A stretch of DNA of 64,000 nucleotides from Herminiimonas sp. (GTDB lineage Bacteria > Pseudomonadota > Gammaproteobacteria > Burkholderiales > Burkholderiaceae_D), in contig JAQGMR010000008.1 of NCBI GenBank assembly GCA_028292265.1, positions 80,857 to 144,856 of the forward strand, written 5' to 3'. A program made the translations under genes and the position numbers. Below, in pieces: positions 1 through 8,508 of the stretch (the stretch's first letter is position 1; each line of letters begins with the position of its first letter). The notes beneath the pieces were generated by a model. It made no database searches, was not told the origin of the DNA, and saw only the letters and a program-made list of their open reading frames with translations.

Positions 1-209
1 ACGGTTATCAGTTTTGGCTTTTCCCCGGTGACAAGCGACGGTTCGCTCTCTTGGGTGTCTATGGCCAGATGATTTTCGTTGATCCGGAACTCAAGCTGGT
101 AATGGTTCAGACCGCGGCAAATGCAACCCCTCGAAGCGGCGACACGACGCTTGCTGCAGACGCCGACAGATTTTGGCGTGGCGTGGTCGGTTACTACGGC
201 AACTGGTAA
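1..209 (+). CDS. Serine hydrolase, beta-lactamase-like fold (C-terminal fragment)
   Basis: Reading the frame that begins at base 3 gives 68 residues ending at a TAA at 207-209. The peptide contains GYQFWLFPGD, then GVYGQMIFVDPELKL and VMVQTAA, and ends GYYGNW. This is the C-terminal strand/helix layout of class C beta-lactamase-like serine hydrolases of the 6-aminohexanoate-dimer hydrolase/esterase type, in which a G-x-YGQ-x-x-x-VDPE segment follows the active-site lobe. The catalytic SxxK and Tyr would lie upstream, outside the window, so activity and exact substrate cannot be judged. Family placement is from motif memory. Confidence 0.75.
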   Translation, partial: GYQFWLFPGDKRRFALLGVYGQMIFVDPELKLVMVQTAANATPRSGDTTLAADADRFWRGVVGYYGNW

Positions 210-506
210 TCTCTTCCCTTGCTTTCGGTCGAGCCCCCTGCCTCATCGGCCGCAATTCGTGTTCGCGTCGGACCGATTTGCGAGGACTGTGGACCTTTCA
301 GCTTATGAAAAATCGTGCGCAGTTGGCCTCTGAGGCAAGGTCCGACGGAGTACAAGGGGTAATCAACCTGGCCCGGACTCACTAGTCTCTTCCCGCTAAG
401 TCAGAGACTTGTCTCGTGGCGCCGGTCGGGGGCAGACCGAAATATGGCTAAGAAGGCCTGCCTCGCCGGTGGGTCAGCTGTTTAGATTTCACAGGAAAGC
501 TACGTT
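210..506. other. Intergenic stretch with inverted repeat
   Basis: No convincing gene. AGTCTCT at 384-390 and AGAGACT at 403-409 form a 7-bp stem with a 12-nt loop; overlapping alternatives (AAGTC/GACTT) exist. There is no T-run, so it could be a weak terminator of the upstream hydrolase or a leader structure for the transporter that follows. CAGGAAAG at about 491-498 is the likely ribosome site of the next gene. Confidence 0.35.
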
Positions 507-1760
507 ATGACGAGCGTCACCAAACCAACCATCGACTCCATCGGCGCGCCGACCGAGGTTCTCGTCAGTCCCAATGCAAATGCACTGGCCACCAAGCCAT
601 CGCTCGGCATCTTGGGAGCGATTAGCAGCGCGCATATGGTTAACGACATGATGCAGTCGCTCATCTTGGCGATGTATCCCATACTGAAAGGCGAATTCTC
701 GCTGAGTTTCACGCAAATCGGACTGATTACACTGACTTATCAGCTGACCGCCTCGCTGCTGCAGCCGCTGGTCGGCCTGATGACAGACCGCCGGCCGCAG
801 CCGTACTCGCTGCCGATTGGCATGTTGTCCACGCTGATCGGGCTAATGCTGCTGGCCGTCGCGCCGTCCTTCAGCATCTTGTTGCTGGCTGCCGCTTTCA
901 TAGGCCTTGGATCGTCCATTTTCCATCCGGAATCATCGCGTATCGCGCGCTTGGCTTCGGGCGGGCAGCATGGCTTCGCGCAGTCTTTTTTCCAGGTCGG
1001 CGGGAACATGGGCACGGCCATCGGGCCGCTGCTGGCGGCAGCCGTCATCGTGCCGTTCGGTCAACGCAGCGTTGCCTGGTTCGGCTTGATTGCCTTGCTG
1101 GGCGTCGTCGTGCTGCTGCAGGTAAGCCGTTGGTATGCGGCGCACCACAAAGCCACTGCCGGCAGCAGGAGGGTTAGTGTTGAGTCGCCGTACTCGCGCA
1201 AAGTCGTGATCGGTGCCATCGCGGTGCTTCTGGTGCTTATTTTTTCCAAGTATTTCTACACAGCCGGTCTGAGCAGCTTCTACACGTTCTATCTGATGGA
1301 GCGATTTGGCCTGACGGTACAGAGCGCGCAGTTGCATCTCTTTTATTTCTTGTTCGCCTCCGCCGTGGGCACGTTGCTCGGTGGTCCTTTAGGAGATCGC
1401 ATCGGCCGCAAGCCCGTCATTTGGGTGTCAATCCTGGGTGTCGCACCGTTTGCACTCCTGCTCCCACACGCCAATCTGTTCTGGACGACTGCGCTAACGG
1501 TGGTGATCGGTCTAGTGCTGTCTTCAGCGTTCTCGGCGATACTGGTCTATGCCCAAGAACTGATGCCAGGAAAAGTAGGGATGGTTTCCGGCCTCTTCTT
1601 CGGCTTTGCATTTGGCATGGCCGGGCTGGGAGCTGCGGTCCTTGGCATTTTCGCAGACAGGACCAGCATTGCCCACGTGTACGAGTCAATCGCTTATTTG
1701 CCGTTGTTGGGGCTGGTGGCTGCTCTGCTTCCAAAGGAGATACGGCGGCCTAAACAATGA
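507..1760 (+). CDS. fsr: MFS efflux transporter, fosmidomycin-resistance (Fsr) type
   Basis: A 417-residue integral inner-membrane protein with about 12 hydrophobic segments, close to the usual length of Fsr (about 400 aa). The first segment carries HMVNDMMQSLILAMYPILK, very like the HxxNDxxxxL opening of the Fsr branch. The loop-2 MFS signature appears as GLMTDRRPQP and the mirrored loop as GPLGDRIGRKP near residue 295. Members export fosmidomycin and related compounds by proton antiport; the natural substrate is not known here. The start is an ATG preceded by CAGGAAAG. It stands alone, convergent with the acyl-CoA dehydrogenase. Family assignment is firm, drug specificity is inference. Confidence 0.88.
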   Translation: MTSVTKPTIDSIGAPTEVLVSPNANALATKPSLGILGAISSAHMVNDMMQSLILAMYPILKGEFSLSFTQIGLITLTYQLTASLLQPLVGLMTDRRPQPYSLPIGMLSTLIGLMLLAVAPSFSILLLAAAFIGLGSSIFHPESSRIARLASGGQHGFAQSFFQVGGNMGTAIGPLLAAAVIVPFGQRSVAWFGLIALLGVVVLLQVSRWYAAHHKATAGSRRVSVESPYSRKVVIGAIAVLLVLIFSKYFYTAGLSSFYTFYLMERFGLTVQSAQLHLFYFLFASAVGTLLGGPLGDRIGRKPVIWVSILGVAPFALLLPHANLFWTTALTVVIGLVLSSAFSAILVYAQELMPGKVGMVSGLFFGFAFGMAGLGAAVLGIFADRTSIAHVYESIAYLPLLGLVAALLPKEIRRPKQ

Positions 1761-1921
1761 GTGCCCGTAATCGTGTGAAGCCGCGGAATCTCAACTGGAA
1801 TGGACCGGGCCCGGGTTAGGTTACGACCGCGTGACTGGAAGTTCCGACATACCTTCTTTTGAATAGGCTTCCAAACCCAAAAAGTGCTCGAGTTTGCCGC
1901 TTCGCCCTGCGTTCTTGAAAA

Positions 1922-3085
1922 CTAGTATGACTTGGGCAAGCCAAGCACCTTTTCGGCAATGAAGCAGAGGATAAGCTGCGGGCTAACCGGCGCCAGGCGC
2001 GGGATCCAGGCTTCGCGCAGATATCGTTCAACATGATATTCCTTCGCGTAGCCCATCCCGCCATGGGTGAAAATAGCGTTTTCGCAGGCGTGAAAACACG
2101 CTTCCGCCGCCAAATACTTGGCCGAGTTCGCCTCCGCTGCGCACGGTTTGCCAGCATCATAAAAAGAGGCGGCCTTGAATACCATCAGGTTGGCTGCTTC
2201 AAGCTCCATATAGGATTTCGCCAGGGGGTGCTGAATGCCCTGGTTCTGCCCGATGGGCCGGTCAAACACAATCCGTTCCCTGGCATACCGTGCTGCCCGC
2301 TCAATCGCTACGCGTCCAAGTCCAATGGCCTCAGACGCGATCAGGATGCGCTCCGGGTTTAGTCCGTGAAGAATGTAGCTGAACCCCTTGCCCTCTTCGC
2401 CTATTCGGTCTTCGACCGGAATGCGGAGACCGTCAATAAAGACTTGATTGGAATCGACGGCCTTGCGACCCATTTTCTCGATGTTTCGCACTTCAATGAA
2501 GCGACGATCGAGATCGGTGTAAAACAGCGACAAGCCTTCTGTGCCTTTCGCTTCCTCCACCGGCGTAGTGCGCGCGAGAAGAAGGATCTTGTTTGCTACC
2601 TGTGCAGTCGAGATCCAGACCTTCTGCCCCGTCACTACATAATGGTTACCGTCTCGCACTGCCCGAGTTTTTAGCTTGAGCGTATTTAGTCCGCTATCCG
2701 GCTCGGTGACAGCGAAGCAAGCCTTGTCGGCCCCTTGAATTAATGGTGGCAACCAGCGCTTTTTTTGTTCGTCAGTGCCAAACACGACGACCGGATGCAG
2801 GCCGAAAATATTCATATGGACGGCAGACGCGCCAGATAATCCCGCGCCTGTGGCTGAGATGGTCTGCATCATCAGCGCGGCTTCCGTAATGCCCAGGCCT
2901 GAGCCGCCGTATTGCTCTGGCATGGCGATACCCAGCCAACCGGCGTCGCCAAGGGCCTTGTGGAAATCGTGCGGGAACGTACCGTCAGTGTCTTTGCGAT
3001 GCCAGTACTCGTCATCGAATGGCTGACAAAGCCGCTCTATGGCGTTCTGGATTTGCTTTTGATCTTCAGTAAACGTGAAATCCAT
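1922..3085 (-). CDS. Acyl-CoA dehydrogenase family protein
   Basis: 387 residues, the normal length for an FAD-dependent acyl-CoA dehydrogenase that forms a 2,3-enoyl-CoA. The N-terminal helical domain is followed by the FAD/substrate signature CFAVTEPDSG (residues 123-132), the beta domain with VTGQKVWIST, and a C-terminal helical domain with RERIVFDRPIGQNQGIQH and a GGMGYAKEYHVERY end. The usual IYEGT glutamate near the C terminus is replaced (IPRLAPVSPQ); Glu245 in LNPER sits where isovaleryl-CoA and long-chain enzymes place their base. It lies downstream of a class III CoA-transferase and a Bug receptor on the same strand, so it probably oxidises the acyl-CoA made from the imported acid. 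Substrate unknown. Confidence 0.9.
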   Translation of the reverse strand: MDFTFTEDQKQIQNAIERLCQPFDDEYWHRKDTDGTFPHDFHKALGDAGWLGIAMPEQYGGSGLGITEAALMMQTISATGAGLSGASAVHMNIFGLHPVVVFGTDEQKKRWLPPLIQGADKACFAVTEPDSGLNTLKLKTRAVRDGNHYVVTGQKVWISTAQVANKILLLARTTPVEEAKGTEGLSLFYTDLDRRFIEVRNIEKMGRKAVDSNQVFIDGLRIPVEDRIGEEGKGFSYILHGLNPERILIASEAIGLGRVAIERAARYARERIVFDRPIGQNQGIQHPLAKSYMELEAANLMVFKAASFYDAGKPCAAEANSAKYLAAEACFHACENAIFTHGGMGYAKEYHVERYLREAWIPRLAPVSPQLILCFIAEKVLGLPKSY

Positions 3086-3173
3086 GACCTACCTTTGCTC
3101 TAGTGTGTGGCGGGCTTGGCAGCCTGATGCAGGGTCCGGTCTTAAGCTAAGCATGATCGAGGAACCAGCTTCC

Positions 3174-4400
3174 TTAAACTTGAACGGGATTACTGCTTGC
3201 TGTCACCCGCTCGGCCATCATGCGTTCAATTTCGGCTGACGAGTACCCGGCCTCAAGCAAAACCTCCACGGAATGTTGTCCCAGGCCCGGTGCGGGCTCT
3301 GCATACGCGTCGAGCGGCGTGCTTGACCATGAGGTTGGATTACCCATGGTGCACAACTTGCCCTCCGTCGGATGATCGGTGTCCCGGATCAATCCCACCG
3401 CCTGCAGATGCACATCATTGAGCAGGTCCTGCGGGGAATTCATTGGCATGTTCGGAATGTCTGCCGCGTCCAGCAGCGCCTCCCACTCCGAGACGGTACG
3501 CTCGAGCATGAGTCGCCCTACTTCGGCATAAACCTCATCGATGTTTGCAGCCCGATTACCATGGGACGAGAAGCGCGGATCAAGCGTGAAGCGGTCAGGG
3601 TCACCGATCGCTTCAAAGAAATTGCGCCAGTGCTTGTCGTTATAGATTAGTACACACAGGTAGCCGTCCCTGGTCTTGTAGGGACGCCGGTGCGAGGTCA
3701 GCAGTCTGGCATAACCCGCATCACCAGCGGGTGGATCAAACGAGAGGCCCGCCATATGGTCGCCGAGGACGAACTGCGCCATGACTTCGAACATGGGAAC
3801 CACCACCGCCTGGCCTTCGCCACTCCGCTCGCGGGCGAAGAGCGCCCCGGTCACCGCATACACGGCGTGCAGTCCAGTGACGCGGTCAGCCAGCGTGACC
3901 GGCGCATAGCAAGGGTCTTTTGCCCCATAGCGCTGCATGAGCCACGGCACCCCGGTCGCCCCCTGAATCAGGTCGTCATAGGCGGCCTTGGCGGCATAAG
4001 GGCCGTCCTGTCCAAAGCCACAGCAGCTAACGTGAATAATCTTCGCATTGCGTGCCTTAACGGAATCGTAGTCAAGGTTCAGACGCGCCAAGGCTTGAGG
4101 ACGAACGTTCGTGATCAATACGTCAGCCTGCTCCGCCAGTCGCAGAACGACCTCTTGCGCCTCGGGGCGTTTCAAATCCAGAACAATGCTTCGTTTTCCC
4201 TGATTGGCATGAAGGAAGATATGCCCCATGCCGGGGTTCCGCATCGGTCCCACATGGCGCATGTTGTCACCATCGGGTGTTTCGATCTTGGTGACTTCGG
4301 CGCCCATTGAGGCCAGTATCTGCGTCGCAAATGGCCCCATGATTACGGAGGTCATATCAAGGATCTTGATGCCCGCAAGCGGGCCTGAGCGTTGTTTCAT
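3174..4400 (-). CDS. Class III CoA-transferase (CaiB/BaiF family)
   Basis: 408 residues from the ATG at 4398-4400, which reads MKQRSGPLAG; the frame is open further up, but those residues would overlap the upstream gene and are not family-like. Class III transferases move CoA between carboxylic acids through an aspartyl-CoA thioester. Seen here are the N-terminal GPFATQILASMGAEVTKIE nucleotide-binding motif, NQGKRSIVLDLK, and LADRVTGLHA with Asp172 in the position of the catalytic aspartate of formyl-CoA transferase. The gene starts 4 bases after the stop of the interrupted Bug gene and precedes the acyl-CoA dehydrogenase, suggesting one catabolic operon: uptake, CoA activation, oxidation. 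Acid substrate unknown. Confidence 0.9.
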   Translation of the reverse strand: MKQRSGPLAGIKILDMTSVIMGPFATQILASMGAEVTKIETPDGDNMRHVGPMRNPGMGHIFLHANQGKRSIVLDLKRPEAQEVVLRLAEQADVLITNVRPQALARLNLDYDSVKARNAKIIHVSCCGFGQDGPYAAKAAYDDLIQGATGVPWLMQRYGAKDPCYAPVTLADRVTGLHAVYAVTGALFARERSGEGQAVVVPMFEVMAQFVLGDHMAGLSFDPPAGDAGYARLLTSHRRPYKTRDGYLCVLIYNDKHWRNFFEAIGDPDRFTLDPRFSSHGNRAANIDEVYAEVGRLMLERTVSEWEALLDAADIPNMPMNSPQDLLNDVHLQAVGLIRDTDHPTEGKLCTMGNPTSWSSTPLDAYAEPAPGLGQHSVEVLLEAGYSSAEIERMMAERVTASSNPVQV

Positions 4401-5091
4401 GATCTTATTCGGGTTGAATGCCGGCCTGCTTGATAAGCGTGCGCCAGTGAACCAGCTGGCGTTCGACGTATTCCGCAAACTCACGCGGGCTGGCTGAAGG
4501 TCCGACTTGAAAGCCTTGCTGCGTCAACTGCTTTTGAACCTCCTTGTCTGCGAGGACGGCAAGGATTTCAGTGTTAAGTTGATCGACGATTGCGGTGGGC
4601 AGGTTCGCTGGTCCGAATATTCCGTTCCATGAAGTCAGGTCAAAGCCATTAATCGTCTGCGCCACCGGTGGGACTCCCGGCAACAGGTTAGAAGCGGTTT
4701 TCGTCGTGACGGCGAGGGTCTTAACCTTGTCCGCCTTCATCATCGCCATGCCGGAGCCAAAATCCACAATGTAAAAGTCGATCTGACCGCCTATAAGGTC
4801 AGTCATGGCCTGTGGACTGGACTTGTACGGGACCGACAGCAAATCGATGCCCGCGAGGCGTTTGATCGTTTCGGAGGCAACCAGCGACGTGCTGTTAGGT
4901 GTGCCGTAACTCAGCTTCCGGGGGTTCGCTTTGGCGTAGTCGACGAATTCCTTCATGTTCTTGACAGGAAGCTTATTGTTGACGACGACGGCAAAAGGCA
5001 GTTCACCAACCAATGTAATCGGTGTGAATCCCTTGATGGGGTCATAGTGAGGTAACCCGGCTTTATTGGACATCCGAAATGATGGACACTA

Positions 5092-5475
5092 ATGATGCCC
5101 GAGGAACCGATGAAACCGATGAAACCAACAAAGAAATCTACTACGTCCAAAGCGGCGCCGACAGCGAAGAACCCGGATCGCGTGCGCACCACTTTCAGCA
5201 AGGAATTCAAGCTCCAGGCCGTGGAACTTCTTGAGCTTGGACAGAAGAACCCGACTGAGCTTGCCATGGAGCTGGGTGTTCGCCGCAATCAGCTCTACAA
5301 ATGGCGAGACCAATTGAAGGCTCACGGCGCGGAGAATGCGTTCAGGGGTCCGGGGCGCCTGCCAGAGGAGCAGCAGGGCGAGGTGGAACGCTTGAAACGT
5401 GAACTGAAGCGCGTGACGGAGGAGCGCGACATACTAAAAAAGTTTACTGCGTACTTCGGGAGTCACCTGCCGTGA
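5092..5475 (+). CDS. IS3-family transposase OrfA
   Basis: 127 residues. After a Lys/Thr-rich N-terminal tail comes a helix-turn-helix DNA-binding region, FSKEFKLQAVELLELGQ through GVRRNQLYKWRDQLKAHG (about residues 35-78), then a leucine-zipper-like helix VERLKRELKRVTEERDILKK that mediates multimerisation in this family. OrfA binds the terminal repeats and alone acts as a regulator. The start at ATG 5092 follows TAATG; an upstream out-of-family start is not available. It overlaps orfB by GTGA at 5472-5475. Confidence 0.92.
   Translation: MMPEEPMKPMKPTKKSTTSKAAPTAKNPDRVRTTFSKEFKLQAVELLELGQKNPTELAMELGVRRNQLYKWRDQLKAHGAENAFRGPGRLPEEQQGEVERLKRELKRVTEERDILKKFTAYFGSHLP
5436..5442 (+). other. Probable -1 frameshift heptamer A AAA AAG in the IS
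   Basis: In the orfA frame the codons read CTA AAA AAG, giving A_AAA_AAG, the slippery heptamer used by IS3, IS911 and relatives. Slipping back one base at this point enters the orfB frame, which is open from here (Val-Tyr-Cys-Val-Leu-Arg...) to the orfB stop, so an OrfAB fusion transposase can be made. The downstream stimulatory structure was not modelled. Confidence 0.75.
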
Positions 5476-6341
5476 AGTACGCATTTATCCAGACCAATTG
5501 CACGCAGTTTTCAGTTGCCGCGCTGTGTCACCGGTTAAACATCTCGCGTGGTGGCTACTACGATTGGTGCGCGCGAGCCCCAAGCCTGCATAGCCTGCGG
5601 GATGCCGAGCTCACGGATCATCTGGTCCGGATCCATAAACAACATCGCCAAGCTCTCGGCGCGCTCAAGACCTGGCGTGTACTCAATCTGCAGGGCATCG
5701 CCTGTGGCAAGCACCGGGTCGCCCGGTTGCGCAAGGGAGTGGGGATCGAGGCGCGACGCAAGCAACGGTTTCGGGTCATGGTGGAACATCACCATGTGGA
5801 ACCGCCGGTGGCCGATCTGGTACAGCGCCGATTCGCCGTCGCCGTGCCCAATCGAGTATGGGTAGGCGACATGACAACGTTGCGCACCCGGGAAGGCTGG
5901 CTGCACCTGGCCATCGTGCTGGACCTGTATTCCCGCCGGTTGGTAGGCTGGGCAATGGATGCGAACCAGACGGCTGCGTTGCCCATTGCGGCATTGCGCA
6001 TGGCGATTACCCAACGCCGTCCGGACTCGGGACTGATCTGCCACACCGACCAGGGGGCGGTGTACGGTGCAAAGCCCTATCTGGACCTGATAAAGCAGCA
6101 CTGCTTCAAGCGCAGCATGAGCAGAAAGGGAAACTGCCACGACAATGCCGTGGCGGAAAGCTTCTTCTCCAACTTGAAGAACGAGGTGACACACCACACG
6201 ATCTACCCAACCAGGAGGGAAGCCAAGGCAGCCATCTTTGATTACATTGAACTCTTCTACAATCGTCTGCGCCCGCACCAAACCCTGGATTACCAAACCC
6301 CAGTCGACGTCGAGGCACGGTACCAGAAAATGCTTAATTAA
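5472..6341 (+). CDS. IS3-family transposase OrfB (DDE integrase domain)
   Basis: 289 residues from a GTG at 5472 that overlaps the orfA stop. The N-terminal HTH_21 region (LCHRLNISRGGYYDWC) is followed by the rve integrase core: first Asp in VWVGDMTTL, second Asp in LICHTDQGAVYGA, and Glu in CHDNAVAESFFSNLKNE, the D,D(35)E triad. It ends with the family-typical FYNRLRPHQTLDYQTPVD. The second motif reads HTDQGAVY rather than the common HSDRGSQY, which is a subgroup variation and not a loss of a catalytic residue. The functional enzyme is probably the OrfAB fusion. Confidence 0.94.
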   Translation: MKYAFIQTNCTQFSVAALCHRLNISRGGYYDWCARAPSLHSLRDAELTDHLVRIHKQHRQALGALKTWRVLNLQGIACGKHRVARLRKGVGIEARRKQRFRVMVEHHHVEPPVADLVQRRFAVAVPNRVWVGDMTTLRTREGWLHLAIVLDLYSRRLVGWAMDANQTAALPIAALRMAITQRRPDSGLICHTDQGAVYGAKPYLDLIKQHCFKRSMSRKGNCHDNAVAESFFSNLKNEVTHHTIYPTRREAKAAIFDYIELFYNRLRPHQTLDYQTPVDVEARYQKMLN

Positions 6342-6926
6342 CCTGTCCGTGAAAACCGGGGTACCTCATAGCTCAGCTGTTTGAAGAGGCTTGGGTTCGC
6401 TGAATGGCCGGTGTTCGTGGTCATTAGAAGCGTGTAGCCATCCGGCTTGGCGCTCGCAACAAAATTGGTTGCAATCTGTGCGCTCGCACCCGGTTTGTTG
6501 TCGACGATGACAGTCTGGTTTAGCCGCTCCCCAAGTTTTTTCGCCACGATTCGAGCAACCACGTCGGTACCGCTCCCGGCTGCAAAGGGGACGACCAAAG
6601 AGACAGGACGTGAAGGATAAGATTGAGCTACGGCGGACGTGGTGGCAGCCGCAAAAACGGCGAAAAACATTAAGGGAATCAGCTTCATGTCATCTCCAAT
6701 AGTTTTATTTCGTCCCTGTAGTCGGGACAATAGCCGCATCATTGGCCAGGGAACGATTCATGTCAAACCGTTATATTGGTATAGACGATTCAAAATGGTC
6801 TCTACGAAGTACTGCCTGTCGCCAGCGCTATCAATAGGCAAGGCGCGCAATTCCACTGATGAAGCGTTCCTGGAGCCATGCGCAACTCCAGCATCCAAAC
6901 ATTACCTCAACGATTAAAGGACTGTC

Positions 6927-7304
6927 ATGAGCAAGAACTATTTCATCCGTATGGAAGATGTGGAGCCGTACCATCCCGCCAATCATCACGGAACGAGCAA
7001 TTACCGATTAATCTCGGAAGAGACTGTCGGAGCGAAGCATGTCGAAGTCCTGATTGGGGTCATCGAAAAGAACCATGGCGCTCTTCCGCATGCGCATCCC
7101 GGCATTGAGCAGGTCTGTTATTTATTGGAAGGGACCGCGGTCGCTGAAGTAGGCGGCCAGCGAAAGGAAATGGTCGCAGGAGATTGCTGCTTCTTCCCTG
7201 CCGATATCCCGCACGTATTCACTGCAACCAGCGACACGCCAGTCAAGCTTATGGTGATTTACTCACCGCCTTATGGCGAGGACCCGGCCAAGGTTATCCG
7301 GTAA
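6927..7304 (+). CDS. Small cupin-domain protein
   Basis: 125 residues forming one cupin_2 barrel. The metal-binding motif 1 is PHAHPGIEQVCYLLEG (two His and one Glu) and motif 2 is FFPADIPHVF with the fourth histidine. Single-domain cupins of this size are dioxygenases, isomerases or binding proteins; nothing distinguishes among these here. It is transcribed divergently from the interrupted Bug gene across 238 bases, so it may belong to the same catabolic locus, for example as a ring-cleavage or decarboxylase accessory enzyme; that is inference. The ATG is preceded by AAAGGACTG, a good ribosome site. Confidence 0.85.
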   Translation: MSKNYFIRMEDVEPYHPANHHGTSNYRLISEETVGAKHVEVLIGVIEKNHGALPHAHPGIEQVCYLLEGTAVAEVGGQRKEMVAGDCCFFPADIPHVFTATSDTPVKLMVIYSPPYGEDPAKVIR

Positions 7305-7448
7305 CGTAGCGCCTCCACGTTCACGCGGCAATCAAACCCATCCGTGAGGCGGCGGAGCTTTAGCTCAGGCTCGAATGGTTGTCGGTGAAGCGCCCCGCTC
7401 GACTGCCATCCGATGTGAAGATTGACGTAGGGGTACCGGTGCGACCCC

Positions 7449-7880
7449 TCAGCTTCCATCCTTTTCCAAGCCTCGTTTTTTGCGTGGTCGTGCAAGCGCA
7501 CCGGACGCCGCAGCGCGTAGAAGCCGCTGAAAGGTAGGGCACTCACTGTGGCTTGGGGCGGGGCACACGGCAGCATGTCTCAAGCTGTTGCGCATTAACT
7601 TCAACCGCTTGATGGTGCCTTCAATCTCCTCCGCCTTGGCCGCCAGCATCTGTCGGTCAATTCTCGGTTGTCCCCCGACCGAGAACATCGAGCCGATCTC
7701 GTCCAGCGAGAACCCGGCCGCCCGACCGAGCGCTATTACCGCCAACTGATCCAGGACGGCCGGGTTAAACCGTCGGCGTAGCCCTTGGCGGCCGACTGAG
7801 GCAATCAGCCCCTTTTCCTCGTAAAACCGCAGGGTTGAGGCCGGCACGCCTGCCCGCTTTGCTACTTCCGCGATATCCAT
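7449..7880 (-). CDS. MerR-family transcriptional regulator
   Basis: 143 residues from the ATG at 7878-7880 (MDIAEVAKRAGV); the longer frame would run through the promoter. The N-terminal winged HTH contains VPASTLRFYEEKGLI and GRQGLRRRF, followed by a dimerisation helix with KAEEIEGTIKRLKLMRNSL and a C-terminal tail with Cys residues in VCPAPSHSECP. MerR proteins twist an over-long promoter spacer to activate divergent genes when they sense a ligand or metal. The neighbouring promoter has exactly such a 19-bp spacer and drives DUF2938 and a flavodoxin, so those are the likely targets. The Cys pair could bind metal or respond to redox change; ligand unknown. Confidence 0.9.
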   Translation of the reverse strand: MDIAEVAKRAGVPASTLRFYEEKGLIASVGRQGLRRRFNPAVLDQLAVIALGRAAGFSLDEIGSMFSVGGQPRIDRQMLAAKAEEIEGTIKRLKLMRNSLRHAAVCPAPSHSECPTFQRLLRAAASGALARPRKKRGLEKDGS

Positions 7881-7891
7881 GACAAAACCCC

Positions 7892-7922
7892 TTGACCTCA
7901 AGTCGACTTGAACTTCTATGAT
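7892..7922 (+). promoter_or_regulatory. MerR-type promoter with 19-bp spacer and palindromic operator
   Basis: TTGACC (7892-7897) and TATGAT (7917-7922) are separated by 19 bp instead of 17, the hallmark of MerR-activated promoters. The spacer contains the perfect palindrome TCAAGTCGACTTGA (7898-7911). It lies between the divergent merR gene and DUF2938 and points toward DUF2938. AGAGGAG shortly downstream is the ribosome site of that gene. Confidence 0.82.
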
Positions 7923-7963
7923 GGGCTCAGGCTTGAAACTCGTCAACCAGAGGAGAACCCATC

Positions 7964-8458
7964 ATGAACGACCTGATCGCAGACGCACTCCGCATCATTT
8001 TCATCGGCATTGGCGCGACTGCCGCAATGGACGCGTGGGTGCTGCTACTGAAGCGGATGAACGTGCCCACACTCACACTCGCCTTCATGGGCCGCTGGCT
8101 TGGGCACGGGGTCCGCGGAAAATGGATGCATGACTCGATTGCAAGAGCGGCACCCGTCAAAGGCGAGCTGGCGTTGGGCTGGATCGCCCACTATGTGATC
8201 GGCATCGCCTTCGCGGCCCTCGTGGTGGCCGTATATGGCCTCGCCTGGATAAAAACCCCAGGCTTGTTGCCGGCCCTCTCAGTCGGCATTGGCACGGTTG
8301 TGGCGCCGCTCTTCGTCATGCAGCCCGCAATGGGGGCAGGCATTGCTTCATCCAGAACCCCTACGCCCGGCATGAACCGTCTCAAGAGCTTGGCGAACCA
8401 CACCGTATTTGGATTTGGCCTGTACGCGGCCGCCGCAGTCATCGCCTGGATTTTATGA
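7964..8458 (+). CDS. DUF2938 membrane protein
   Basis: 164 residues with four hydrophobic segments (about residues 7-27, 68-90, 95-115 and 142-164), so an inner-membrane protein. The pattern ATAAMDAWVLLLKRM, RWLGHGVRGKW and HYVIGIAFAALV matches DUF2938, a family of unknown function often found next to MerR regulators and oxidoreductases. The ATG is preceded by AGAGGAGAACCC. It is the first gene behind the MerR promoter and its stop overlaps an ATGA that could couple translation to the next gene. Confidence 0.85.
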   Translation: MNDLIADALRIIFIGIGATAAMDAWVLLLKRMNVPTLTLAFMGRWLGHGVRGKWMHDSIARAAPVKGELALGWIAHYVIGIAFAALVVAVYGLAWIKTPGLLPALSVGIGTVVAPLFVMQPAMGAGIASSRTPTPGMNRLKSLANHTVFGFGLYAAAAVIAWIL

Positions 8459-8508
8459 GGGCGATCGCCACATCAAGAACGAATGCTCAAACACACTGGA
8501 CAAAAAAA

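Larger units (their letters stand above)
5048..6368 (+). mobile_element. Complete IS3-family insertion sequence (1,321 bp)
   Basis: The ends are TGAGGTAACCCGG and CCGGGGTACCTCA; the inverted repeat extends about 25 bp with a few mismatches and has the TG...CA termini of the IS3 family. It is flanked by TAG at 5045-5047 and TAG at 6369-6371, a 3-bp target duplication. Inside are orfA and orfB in the usual overlapping order. Everything expected for an active copy is present: intact ends, both frames and the DDE residues. It lies antisense to the Bug gene that it interrupts. The subgroup within IS3 was not determined. Confidence 0.95.
4405..6688 (-). pseudogene. Bug/TctC tripartite-transporter receptor, split by an IS3-family element
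   Basis: The 5' part (6688 down to 6372) encodes a signal peptide MKLIPLMFFAVFAAATTSA followed by YPSRPVSLVVPFAAGSGTD, the canonical Bug opening. The 3' part (5047 down to 4405) begins at YDPIKGFTPI and runs to the stop with the normal C-terminal helices. Deleting 5048-6368 plus one copy of the TAG duplication rejoins FKQLSYDPIKGF in frame, giving an ordinary receptor of about 320 residues. I saw no other lesion, so the insertion looks recent. An ATG 48 codons downstream of nothing functional (5073) could start a truncated cytoplasmic product without signal peptide. Its loss should leave the adjacent CoA-transferase and dehydrogenase without their receptor. Confidence 0.92.

Noticed and set aside
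7881..7946. MerR start at 7946
   Set aside because: It would place coding sequence across the 19-bp-spacer promoter; MDIAEVAKRAGV at 7880 is the normal family start.
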